Assembly: GCA_039027855.1 (NCBI GenBank)
Contig: JBCCJI010000015.1
Location: 1-64,000, forward strand
From: Thermohalobaculum sp039027855
Lineage (GTDB): Bacteria > Pseudomonadota > Alphaproteobacteria > Rhodobacterales > Rhodobacteraceae
DNA length: 64,000 nucleotides
Direction: 5' to 3'
The notes under the pieces were generated by a model. It saw only the letters and a program-made list of their open reading frames with translations. It searched no databases and was not told where the DNA came from. This document shows, in pieces, positions 51,647-59,562 of the stretch; position 1 is the first letter of the stretch, and the number at the start of each line of letters is the position of its first letter. Position numbers and translations under genes: made by a program.

Positions 51647-52838
51647 TTCGACGTGCCCTCCGCCGGATGTTGGCCTGTACCACGAAGTAGTCGATCAGCG
51701 GCGCGAAGACGTTGCCGAACAGGATCGCGAGCATCATGCCTTCGGGGAAGGCGGGGTTGATGACGCGGATCATGACGACCATGAACCCGATCAGTGCGCC
51801 GTAGATGTACCGGCCGAGATTGGTGTGGGCGCCAGACACGGGCTCGGTCACCATGAAGACCAGCCCGAAGGCATAGCCGCCCACCACCAGGTGCCAGTAC
51901 CAGGGCATGGCGAACATCGGGTTGGTGTCGGAGCCCACCGCATTCAGCAGCAGCGAGAAGCCGATCATGCCGCCCATACAGCCCACGACCATGCGGTAGT
52001 TGGCGATCTTGGTCGCGAGCAGGAAGGCGAGCCCGAAGAGACAGGCCAGTGTCGAGGTCTCACCCATCGAGCCCGGCACGACGCCGAGGAAGCTGTCCCA
52101 CCAGGTCATGCCGCGGGCCGCGAGCTCCTGAAACCCCTCCGAGGCTGACACAGCGAGTGCGGTGGCGCCGGTGAACCCGTCGACCGGCACCCAGACGCTG
52201 TCGCCCGAAAGCTGCGCGGGATAGGCGAAGTACAGAAAGGCACGGCCCGTCAGCGCGGGGTTCAGGAAGTTCTTGCCGGTCCCGCCGAAGACTTCCTTGC
52301 CGATCACGACGCCGAAAATGATGCCGAGCGCCACCTGCCACAACGGCGTGGTCGCCGGCAGGATCAGCGCATAGAGCATCGAGGAGACGAGGAAGCCCTC
52401 GTTGACCTCATGCTTGCGCACGGTGGCGAAGATCACCTCGAAGATGCCGCCCGCAACGAGCGTGGTGATGTAGATCGGCAGGAAATACATCAGCCCGTGC
52501 ATGATGTTGGCGAGCGGGTTGGCCGGGTTGAAGCCGATGCCGATGAAGTCGAGGAAGGCCGCGCGCCAGCCCGATGGGCCAAACTCCGCAATCGCCAGAT
52601 TGGTCTGGTAGCCGACGTTGAAGAGCCCCATCAGGATGCAGGGCGTCGTCGCGATCACGACATAGGTCATGATCCGCTTCATATCGATGTAGGACCGGGC
52701 ATGCGGCGCCACGGTCGTCACGGTCTTGGGCGTGTAGAGGAAGCTCTCCACCATTTCGTACATGGGGAAGTAGCGCTCGTACTTGCCGCCCCGTTCGAAA
52801 TGCGGCTCGATCCGGTCGAAGAATGCGCGCAGGCTCAA
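51639..52838 (-). CDS. nqrB: Na+-NQR subunit B (FMN and riboflavin-bearing)
   Basis: A 399-residue membrane protein. The flavinylation motif is VDGFTGATALAVSA near residue 225, with Thr as the FMN attachment point. Helix-rich stretches such as RIMTYVVIATTPCILMGLF near 55 and MPWYWHLVVGGYAFGLVFMVTEP near 310 are family-typical. It overlaps nqrC by eight bases. Confidence 0.95.
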   Translation of the reverse strand: MSLRAFFDRIEPHFERGGKYERYFPMYEMVESFLYTPKTVTTVAPHARSYIDMKRIMTYVVIATTPCILMGLFNVGYQTNLAIAEFGPSGWRAAFLDFIGIGFNPANPLANIMHGLMYFLPIYITTLVAGGIFEVIFATVRKHEVNEGFLVSSMLYALILPATTPLWQVALGIIFGVVIGKEVFGGTGKNFLNPALTGRAFLYFAYPAQLSGDSVWVPVDGFTGATALAVSASEGFQELAARGMTWWDSFLGVVPGSMGETSTLACLFGLAFLLATKIANYRMVVGCMGGMIGFSLLLNAVGSDTNPMFAMPWYWHLVVGGYAFGLVFMVTEPVSGAHTNLGRYIYGALIGFMVVMIRVINPAFPEGMMLAILFGNVFAPLIDYFVVQANIRRRARRSV

Positions 52839-52841
52839 CTC

Positions 52842-54185
52842 TCAGCCCTCCTTCTCGATCCGGGTCAGACAATCGCGAAGCGCCATGCCGTATTCGTATT
52901 TCGCGGGGCAAGCGAAGCCGACGAGGCCGAGGTCTTCCTCGTCCAGTTCCAGCGCGCCAAGGGCCTGCGCCTGATCGGTGTCCATGACAAGGAGCGCGCG
53001 CAAAAGCTGGGTCGGCAGGTAGTCCTGCGGCATCAGCTGCTCGAAGGTGCCGAGCGGCACCATCGCGCGGCGCCCGCCGTTCAGGTTGGACGTCATCGGA
53101 TACTCGGCCGTCTTCATCGCCGAGCCCAGCACCGGCTGGAAGGCGTATTTTTCCGCCATCGGGCGGATCCAACCGAGGGGGATCTGCTCGCGATCTTCCT
53201 CGATTAACGTGATCTGCCGGGCATATCGGCCGAGGAAGGCGCTGACATCGGTGCTCATCCGACCGCTGAGGACCGATCCCGCGATCATCCGAACCGGGCG
53301 ATCACGGGCGATGTCGGCTTCGGTCAGATCGACGATTGACGCGCCTGCCAGCGTGCGGACGACCCGTGGTTGGGCGCACATCGGCCCGGTCAGCGCCACG
53401 ATTCGCGTCGCGTCATAGCGACCGGTCTGCATCAGGTGGCCAATCGCAATGACGTCGTGATAGCCGATGGTCCAGACCGTACGGGAGGCACTCGACGGCT
53501 GCAGAAAATGAATATGCGTCCCCGCCAGGCCTGCGGGATGCGGGCCCGAAAACACCGCTGCCTCGACGCCCGGCAGATCGGCTCCTGGCACGTCGGCCCC
53601 AGGTGCATGGCAAAGATACGTCTTGCCCTCGCTGAGCTGGGCAACCGCGGCCAGCCCGTCGCGAAATGCATCGGGCGCCTCGCCGATGGCGATCAGGGGA
53701 TCGGCTGCCAGCGGCTCGGTATCCATCGCCGTGACGAAGATCGCAGCAGGCCGCGTGTCGGGCGTCGGCACCTTCGAATAGGGCCGCGTGCGAAACGAGG
53801 TCCAAAGCCCGGCGGCGCAGAGCTTTCCAACGACACCTTCGGCCGTGTCGGCACTGCCCACGGCGGAGAAATCGAGCGGCTCGGCCACGTCGTCCAGCAC
53901 TTGGATCTCGATGCTGATCAGCCGGCGGCGCGCGCCACGATTGATCGCCTTGATGCGCCCCGTGACCGGCGAGACGACCATGACCTCGGGCGTGTCCTTG
54001 TCGAACAGGACCGGTGCGCCGGCGCCCACAAGATCGCCTTCCTCCACCTGAATTCGCGGCTTCAGCCCGATGTAATCGTCGCCGATGATTCCGACCGAGC
54101 GGACCTCCGGCCCGTCGACGACGACTGGCCCAGGAGCGCCCGTGATGGGGATATTCAACCCCTTACGGAGCGAGAAGCGCTGCAT
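52842..54185 (-). CDS. nqrA: Na+-NQR subunit A
   Basis: A 447-residue soluble subunit without signal peptide, starting MQRFSLRKGLNIPITGAPGP. Conserved blocks are LKPRIQVEEGDLVGAGAPVLFDKD near residue 40, SPVTGRIKAINRGARRRL near 75 and the C-terminal EYGMALRDCLTRIEKEG. It docks on the cytoplasmic side near the quinone site. As first gene of the operon it is driven from the 500-base gap shared with apbE. Confidence 0.93.
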   Translation of the reverse strand: MQRFSLRKGLNIPITGAPGPVVVDGPEVRSVGIIGDDYIGLKPRIQVEEGDLVGAGAPVLFDKDTPEVMVVSPVTGRIKAINRGARRRLISIEIQVLDDVAEPLDFSAVGSADTAEGVVGKLCAAGLWTSFRTRPYSKVPTPDTRPAAIFVTAMDTEPLAADPLIAIGEAPDAFRDGLAAVAQLSEGKTYLCHAPGADVPGADLPGVEAAVFSGPHPAGLAGTHIHFLQPSSASRTVWTIGYHDVIAIGHLMQTGRYDATRIVALTGPMCAQPRVVRTLAGASIVDLTEADIARDRPVRMIAGSVLSGRMSTDVSAFLGRYARQITLIEEDREQIPLGWIRPMAEKYAFQPVLGSAMKTAEYPMTSNLNGGRRAMVPLGTFEQLMPQDYLPTQLLRALLVMDTDQAQALGALELDEEDLGLVGFACPAKYEYGMALRDCLTRIEKEG

Positions 54186-54688
54186 GCCTGCCTACCTTTA
54201 CCGGTCAGTGTCGATCCGCCGATGCAACACCTGAGCTGCGATGGCCGATCGTGGCGTTTTGGAACATACATCCACATAGCGGATGTTCCAGCACATACGA
54301 AAGGGTACCGCGCCAACAGGACGCGGGTTTTTGATTGCCACGTGCCTTGCGGTGCAGCAAAGCGCCCGCTCGCGCGGTTTGGACGTGGTTTGGGTCGTCG
54401 CTCGGTAGCTTCATCGCTGCTCGCCAACGGCTCATCGCCGATCGAAGGGCGGCTTCCTGACGCGTGGTGATTCGCCACTTTTGGTCGGCGAAGGGGTGCT
54501 GATGGCGGGATTTTGCACTGCGGCTGGCGGTCATTTCGCCCTCGTCGACGGGCAGCGAGACCTAAGTCGCAGCCTTCCATGGGGCCGCTGGTCACAGGCC
54601 CCTTTGGTTTTAAGCGGGGATCATTGCAGCTTCCGCTTGGTGGGGGTATGTTCCACGCACCGAATAGGACGCCGCAATAGGTGACATC
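54186..54688. other. Divergent nqrA-apbE gap without a recognisable gene
   Basis: About 500 bases separate the two divergent units. Short frames exist on both strands, but none shows a motif or plausible start site, and the gap is long enough to hold promoters for both nqr and apbE-nqrM. I see no inverted repeat strong enough to name an operator. Confidence 0.5.
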
Positions 54689-55717
54689 GTGACCGACCTG
54701 ACCAAGCTCTCTCGCCGCACGTTTATGGTCATGCCGCTGGCGCTGGCCGCCTGTCAGCCGGGGGCCGAGGAATTCGACATCGTGGGCGCAACGATGGGGA
54801 CGACCTATCGCGTGGTTGCGGCCGATCCCTCGGGCCGGGTCGACCAAGCCGCCATGCGAGGCGCGATCGACACCGCGTTGGCAAACGTCAATCGAACCAT
54901 GTCGAACTGGGATGAAACCTCCGAGATCTCCCGCTTTAACGCGATGCGGGGCACGGAGGCGATCACGGTGTCGGCTGAGCTCGCCGAGGTAATGCAGGCC
55001 GCGGAGGCCGTGCATGCCGCGAGCGCCGGGCGGTTCGACACCACGATGGGTCCGGTGATCGAGCTCTGGGGTTTCGGTGCGCCGCGCGCCAGCGGGATTC
55101 CGGGCGATGCTGCGATCGAGGCCGCCAGGGCGCGCGCCGGTCACGCGCATACACTTGCTGTCGGCGACGGCACGCTCCGCAAGAAGCTGCCCGAGGCGCA
55201 GGTCTACCTCGCCGCGATCGGTAAGGGTTACGGCGCCGACGCCGTCGCCAGGGCGATCGAGGGTTTTGGTATCCGCGACTACATGGTGGAGATCGGCGGC
55301 GATCTTTACGTATCCGGGCGCAACCCGGACGGGCTGGAGTGGCGCATCGGCATCGAGATGCCGGCGGCCGGCACGCGCGACGTGCTGGAGGTGGTGAGCG
55401 TCAGCGATCTCGGCCTCGCCTCGTCGGGCGATTACCGCAACTATTTCGAGCGTGATGGCCAGCGTTTCTCCCACCTGCTCGATCCGACGACCGGCCGGCC
55501 GGTGACGCATGAGACGGCGGCGGTGACGGTTCTGGCCGAGAACGCGATGATGGCCGATGCCTGGGCGACGGCGCTGCATGTCCTTGGCACCGAAGCCGGT
55601 ATGGAGATCGCAGAGGCCCGGGGCCTCGCGGCGCTCTTCGTCGAGCGCGACGGCGCGGCCCGCGGCTTCCGCACACGGGCGAGCAGCGCCTTCACCGCGC
55701 GCACGGGCCTTGGCTGA
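54689..55717 (+). CDS. apbE: ApbE FAD:protein FMN transferase
   Basis: A 342-residue lipoprotein. The N-terminus LSRRTFMVMPLALAACQPG has a twin-Arg and a lipobox Cys. Conserved blocks are GATMGTTYRVV near residue 33, GRFDTTMGPVIELWGFGA near 112, AAIGKGYGADAVARAIEGFG near 170, and VEIGGDLYVSGRN, SHLLDPTTGRPV and AMMADAWATALHVLG. The enzyme transfers FMN to the Thr of NqrB and NqrC; here it lies in the divergent unit beside the nqr operon. Confidence 0.95.
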   Translation: MTDLTKLSRRTFMVMPLALAACQPGAEEFDIVGATMGTTYRVVAADPSGRVDQAAMRGAIDTALANVNRTMSNWDETSEISRFNAMRGTEAITVSAELAEVMQAAEAVHAASAGRFDTTMGPVIELWGFGAPRASGIPGDAAIEAARARAGHAHTLAVGDGTLRKKLPEAQVYLAAIGKGYGADAVARAIEGFGIRDYMVEIGGDLYVSGRNPDGLEWRIGIEMPAAGTRDVLEVVSVSDLGLASSGDYRNYFERDGQRFSHLLDPTTGRPVTHETAAVTVLAENAMMADAWATALHVLGTEAGMEIAEARGLAALFVERDGAARGFRTRASSAFTARTGLG

Positions 55718-55738
55718 GACACGGAACAGGGGCAGCCA

Positions 55739-55993
55739 ATGGCCACCTTTTTCCTGACATTCGGACTTCTGCTGCTGATCATGCTGGGCATGGCGGCGGG
55801 CGTGATCCTGATGGGGCGGAGCATCAAGGGCAGCTGTGGCGGTCTGAACGCCATTGCCGATGCCGACAAGTGCCTTGTCTGCAAGAAAGATATCGATCCC
55901 AACAGCCCGCTGCGCGAGCGTCTACAGTGCCCTCGCGCGCGCCGGATGCTGGAGCGGGCCGGCCTCGACGCGGCCGAGGAAGGCGTTGGGTGA
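55739..55993 (+). CDS. nqrM: NqrM (DUF539) iron-delivery factor for Na+-NQR
   Basis: An 84-residue protein with one N-terminal membrane helix (FFLTFGLLLLIMLGMAAGVILMG) followed by four Cys in KGSCGGLNAI, DKCLVCKK and QCPRAR. NqrM places iron on the Cys pair of NqrD/NqrE. It follows apbE after 21 bases, the known order in bacteria with Na+-NQR. Confidence 0.92.
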   Translation: MATFFLTFGLLLLIMLGMAAGVILMGRSIKGSCGGLNAIADADKCLVCKKDIDPNSPLRERLQCPRARRMLERAGLDAAEEGVG

Positions 55994-56041
55994 TCTGTCA
56001 CCCAACCAGCTTACGCGTGCCGATGCTGCGTCGTGGCGTGT

Positions 56042-56224
56042 CTAGCCGTGATCGAGTGGTACAAAACCCAAGGTGAGCAAAAAGACGGCCGTGAGCGAGC
56101 CATAGGCCCAAAGCTGCCAGGCTGGCCCCTCGGCCTTCCAGACACGCCGATACTGGTAGCCGCCCCAACAGGCGATCACGAACAGGCAGGTGGCCACCGC
56201 TGGGGACAAAACGAGGTCGTCCAA
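56042..56224 (-). CDS. Tiny two-helix membrane protein
   Basis: From a TTG at 56224, preceded by GGAGAA at a good distance, the frame codes for 60 residues with two hydrophobic helices (VLSPAVATCLFVIACWGGY and LWAYGSLTAVFLLTLGFVPL) and the loop QYRRVWKAEGPAWQ. I do not know a named family, though similar short proteins occur in Rhodobacterales as far as I recall. It is divergent from the CBS-domain gene, the gap being 75 bases. Confidence 0.6.
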   Translation of the reverse strand: MDDLVLSPAVATCLFVIACWGGYQYRRVWKAEGPAWQLWAYGSLTAVFLLTLGFVPLDHG

Positions 56225-56299
56225 GGGAGTTCTCCGATAAGGCACAGAATCGGTTAGCGTCGGAGACTTCGAAATAAAAGAATGGTCGGAGGAAACGCC

Positions 56300-56824
56300 A
56301 TGCCAGAGTCCTACACGGGGCGGATGCGCCAGGACCGGGAGAGCCAGCGCACCTACAGCCAAAGCGTCACCACGAACTCGATGTCGGCGACGGCGAATGT
56401 CGCCACGCTGCTCGGCTCGAAAGGGCGCGACGTCTTTTCCATCAAGCCGGACGACACGCTGGGCCATGCGGTGGAGCTGCTCCGCGACCACCGGATCGGT
56501 GCGCTGGTGGTGACCGATGACAGCGGCGCCCTGGTCGGGATCCTTTCCGAGCGTGACATCGTGCGCAAACTGGCCGAGACGCCGGGCAAGACGCTGCCGC
56601 AGCAGGTGAAGGAGGTGATGACTTCCAAAGTGGAGACCTGCACGCCCGACGATCCGCTCGTCAGCGTTCTGCAGAAGATGACCGCGGGCCGCTTCCGCCA
56701 CCTGCCTGCGCTGGATGACAGCGGCAAGCTGGTGGGTGTTGTCACCATCGGCGACGTCATCGGTTTCCGGCTGAGAGAGCTGGAGCATGAGACGCTGCAA
56801 CTGAAGCAGCTGATCGTCGGCTGA
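56300..56824 (+). CDS. CBS-domain protein
   Basis: A 174-residue protein (start MPESYTGRMRQDRESQR at 56300, with CGGAGGA upstream). After a polar head of about 35 residues, two CBS motifs follow: VFSIKPDDTLGHAVELLRDHRIGALVVTDDSGALVGILSERDIVRKL and VMTSKVETCTPDDPLVSVLQKMTAGRFRHLPALDDSGKLVGVVTIGDVI. Such pairs bind adenosyl nucleotides and act as energy sensors. The partner is unknown. Confidence 0.88.
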   Translation: MPESYTGRMRQDRESQRTYSQSVTTNSMSATANVATLLGSKGRDVFSIKPDDTLGHAVELLRDHRIGALVVTDDSGALVGILSERDIVRKLAETPGKTLPQQVKEVMTSKVETCTPDDPLVSVLQKMTAGRFRHLPALDDSGKLVGVVTIGDVIGFRLRELEHETLQLKQLIVG

Positions 56825-56973
56825 CACGCGACCTTCGTCTCACTGTCATCGCCGTGCAAGACTTCCGGGATAGGCCGCGCCTCGGACCGAGGGCGCAGCG
56901 TCTGCTAATGCTGATGTGCGAAACGCGGGCCATCGCGCGTGCCGGTCCGATGGCTTTTGCAGGGAGCATTCCG

Positions 56974-58299
56974 ATGATCACCAAGACGCTTTGCCTCAGA
57001 CTGACCACCACCGCACTGGCCCTGACCTTCGTGCTTGGCACGGCGGGCAGCCCGGCCGCGCAGGAGACCGGCAATGTGGTCTTCTTCCACCCTGACGGTA
57101 CCGCGGTGAACCATTGGACGGCCGCACGCATGCACACGGTTGGCCCCGACGGCACGCTCAACTGGGACCGCCTGCCGGGGATCGGCGTCTATACCGGGCA
57201 TATGCGCGACCGGCTGACGGGGACCTCCCATGGCGGTGCGACGACGCATGCCTATGGCGTGAAGACGGTCGCCGACAGCTTTGGGCTGGACGGCACCGCC
57301 CCGATCACCGCGGCCTCGGGCCAGCAGATGTCAATCGCCGAGGAGGCGATGGCCGCCGGCAAGGCCGTGGCGCTGGTGCAGACGGGTCATATTGCCGAGC
57401 CGGGCACCGCTGCCTTCGTCGCGTCGGTCGAGAGCCGCAGCAACCGTCACGAGATCGCGCGCCAGGTCATCGAATCGCGTGCCCAGGTGATCATGGCGGG
57501 CGGTGAGCGCTACCTGCTGCCCGAGGGTGTCGAGGGTCGGCACGGCGCCGGCATGCGCGGCGATGACCTGAACCTGATCGCGCGCGCCGAAGAGCTTGGG
57601 TACACCATCGTGTACTCCCGCGAGGAATTGCTGGCGCTCGACCCCGCCGAGGTGGATCGGCTGCTGGGCGTCTTTGCGAGCGACCACACCTTCAACGATC
57701 AGGAGTTCGAGCGTAACGCGCTCGCCGGCCTGCCGACCTATGCGCCCGGAGCACCCAGCATCGCCGAGATGAGTGCCGTCGCGCTGCAGATCGTCTCTCG
57801 CGACGAGGACGGCTTCTTTGCCGTGATCGAAGAGGAAGGTACCGACAATATCGCCAACAACATGAACGCGGCCGGGACGCTTGAGGCGCTGGCCCGGGCG
57901 GACGCGGCCACGGGCGTGATCCTCGATTTCATCGACAACAACCCGGACACCTTGTTGCTGATGGCGGCCGACAGCGATGCTGCCGGCCTGCAGGTCTACA
58001 CCGGCAGCAGGGCCTTCACCCGCGATGGGCATGTGGTCGCCTCGACCCGGGGCGGCGGTATCCTCAAGGGTAAACAGGGCGCCTTTGGCGAGGTCTTCAT
58101 GGCCAAGCCGGATGCCCAGGGCGTCAGCCTGCCCTTCGCCATCGCCTTCACCGGCTATAGCGATGTGGCCGGCGGTATCCTCGTGCGCGCGGCGGGGTTG
58201 AATCACGATCGCGTCGAGCCGCTCATGGACAACAGCGACATCTACGGCTTGATGCACACCACGCTGTTCGGAGAGCCGGCGCAAGCCGCCTCACAGTGA
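56974..58299 (+). CDS. Alkaline phosphatase superfamily protein with replaced His ligands
   Basis: From the ATG at 56974 (AGGGAGC upstream) the product has 441 residues, with a signal peptide cleaved near PAAQE. The nucleophile region is TSHGGATTHAYGVKT near residue 88, as in related PhoA-type proteins. The usual metal motifs differ: EEGTDNIANNMNA stands where PhoA has a DH...H pattern, and AADSDAAG where it has ADH. This pattern also occurs in other members of a His-poor branch I recall, so it is a family trait and not damage. Its substrate may not be a simple phosphomonoester. Confidence 0.8.
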   Translation: MITKTLCLRLTTTALALTFVLGTAGSPAAQETGNVVFFHPDGTAVNHWTAARMHTVGPDGTLNWDRLPGIGVYTGHMRDRLTGTSHGGATTHAYGVKTVADSFGLDGTAPITAASGQQMSIAEEAMAAGKAVALVQTGHIAEPGTAAFVASVESRSNRHEIARQVIESRAQVIMAGGERYLLPEGVEGRHGAGMRGDDLNLIARAEELGYTIVYSREELLALDPAEVDRLLGVFASDHTFNDQEFERNALAGLPTYAPGAPSIAEMSAVALQIVSRDEDGFFAVIEEEGTDNIANNMNAAGTLEALARADAATGVILDFIDNNPDTLLLMAADSDAAGLQVYTGSRAFTRDGHVVASTRGGGILKGKQGAFGEVFMAKPDAQGVSLPFAIAFTGYSDVAGGILVRAAGLNHDRVEPLMDNSDIYGLMHTTLFGEPAQAASQ

Positions 58300-58320
58300 T
58301 CGGACTTCGCTGACAAAACC

Positions 58321-58347
58321 GAGGGCGTCGCGACGCGCGGCGCCCTC
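58321..58347. terminator. Candidate bidirectional hairpin between phosphatase and ppk2
   Basis: GAGGGCG and CGCCCTC form a seven-base stem with a GC-rich loop that itself can pair, in the 65-base gap between convergent genes. No T-run follows, so the call is weak. Confidence 0.4.
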
Positions 58348-58364
58348 TCGTTGGCGGATCGTGG

Positions 58365-59468
58365 TCAGGTCGTGGCACCCGCCGCGTCGCCATCAGCCCT
58401 CTCGGCCCCGTTGCTACGCCGGATATCGGGGTGCAGTGCCGTGCCGAGGATGTGTTGCGACTTGTGGATGACGTGACGCGTCGCCCCGACAATCAGCGGA
58501 TCGGGCGGCTGCACGACGCGATGGTCCTTGCCCGGATAGTCGAGTGAGCTGAGGAAGTGCAGCATGCAGTTCAGCCGCGCGCGCTTTTTGTCGGTCGATT
58601 TGATGATCGTCCAGGGCGCGTCGGCGGTGTCCGTATAGAAGAACATCGCCTCTTTCGCCTCGGTGTAATCGTCCCATTTATCGAGGCTGGCCTTGTCGAT
58701 GGGCGACAGCTTCCACTGTTTTAGCGGATCGATCTCGCGCGACTTGAAGCGGCGGCGCTGCTCGTCCTGCGTGACCGAAAACCAGTATTTGTAGAGATGG
58801 ATACCCGAGCGGGTGAGCATCCGCTCCAAATCCGGGGTCTGGCGCATGAATTCCAGGTAGTCGGTCGGCGAGCAGAAGCCCATCACCCGCTCAACCCCCG
58901 CACGGTTGTACCAGGAGCGGTCGAAGAACACCATTTCGCCCGCGGTGGGAAGGTGGCCGAGATAGCGCTGGAAGAACCATTGCCCGCGCTCAACATCGGA
59001 GGGTTTGTTGAGCGCCACCACCCTCGCGGCGCGCGGGTTCAGGTGCTCGGTGAAGCGCTTGATGGTGCCGCCCTTGCCGGCGGCGTCGCGCCCCTCGAAG
59101 AGCAGCACGAATTTCTGTCCCGTCTCCTGCGCCCAGAGCTGCACTTTCAGGAGTTCTGCCTGCAGCTTGGCTTTCTGGCGCTCATAGGCCGGGCGTTTCA
59201 TCCGGTCGGCATAGGGATACTCGCCCGTCTCGAAGGCATGCGCGATCGCTTCGGGGTCATGATGCACCCGCGGCGCCCGCGACGGCCGTGACCCCGCCCG
59301 CGCCGCGGGAGAGGGCGTCGGCGCTGTTGGTGCCGCCCTCTTCTGCGTGACCGCGGCGGTCTCGCCAGCGGACTGGCCCGAAACTTGGCCCGAGTGTTGG
59401 CCCGTGTCCTGTTCAGGCACCGCGTCCTTGACTTCGGTGCTTAGCGGGGCGTCCAGATCCATGCTCAT
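58365..59468 (-). CDS. ppk2: Polyphosphate kinase 2
   Basis: A 367-residue protein (the first ~70 residues are a low-complexity Ala/Pro/Thr/Gln tail). The PPK2 core shows Walker A FEGRDAAGKGGTIKR near residue 144, Walker B-like FFDRSWYNRAGVERVMGF near 205, RMLTRSGIHLYKYWFSV near 235 and SPIDKASLDKWDDYTEA near 275. It transfers phosphate between polyphosphate and nucleotides. It ends convergently to the phosphatase gene; no PPK1 gene is in view. Confidence 0.92.
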   Translation of the reverse strand: MSMDLDAPLSTEVKDAVPEQDTGQHSGQVSGQSAGETAAVTQKRAAPTAPTPSPAARAGSRPSRAPRVHHDPEAIAHAFETGEYPYADRMKRPAYERQKAKLQAELLKVQLWAQETGQKFVLLFEGRDAAGKGGTIKRFTEHLNPRAARVVALNKPSDVERGQWFFQRYLGHLPTAGEMVFFDRSWYNRAGVERVMGFCSPTDYLEFMRQTPDLERMLTRSGIHLYKYWFSVTQDEQRRRFKSREIDPLKQWKLSPIDKASLDKWDDYTEAKEAMFFYTDTADAPWTIIKSTDKKRARLNCMLHFLSSLDYPGKDHRVVQPPDPLIVGATRHVIHKSQHILGTALHPDIRRSNGAERADGDAAGATT

Positions 59469-59562
59469 CTCGGCCTCCTTCGCGGTCTCGCCCAGAGGCG
59501 ATAGCGGTGGAGGCGCGGGCCTACCTTGTCCTCGGTCAACCAGCCCTCGGCGGATCCTTCGC

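Noticed and set aside
54155..55579. 474-codon minus-strand open frame over apbE
   Set aside because: It overlaps apbE in antisense and lacks motifs, while the apbE frame has full-length family conservation.
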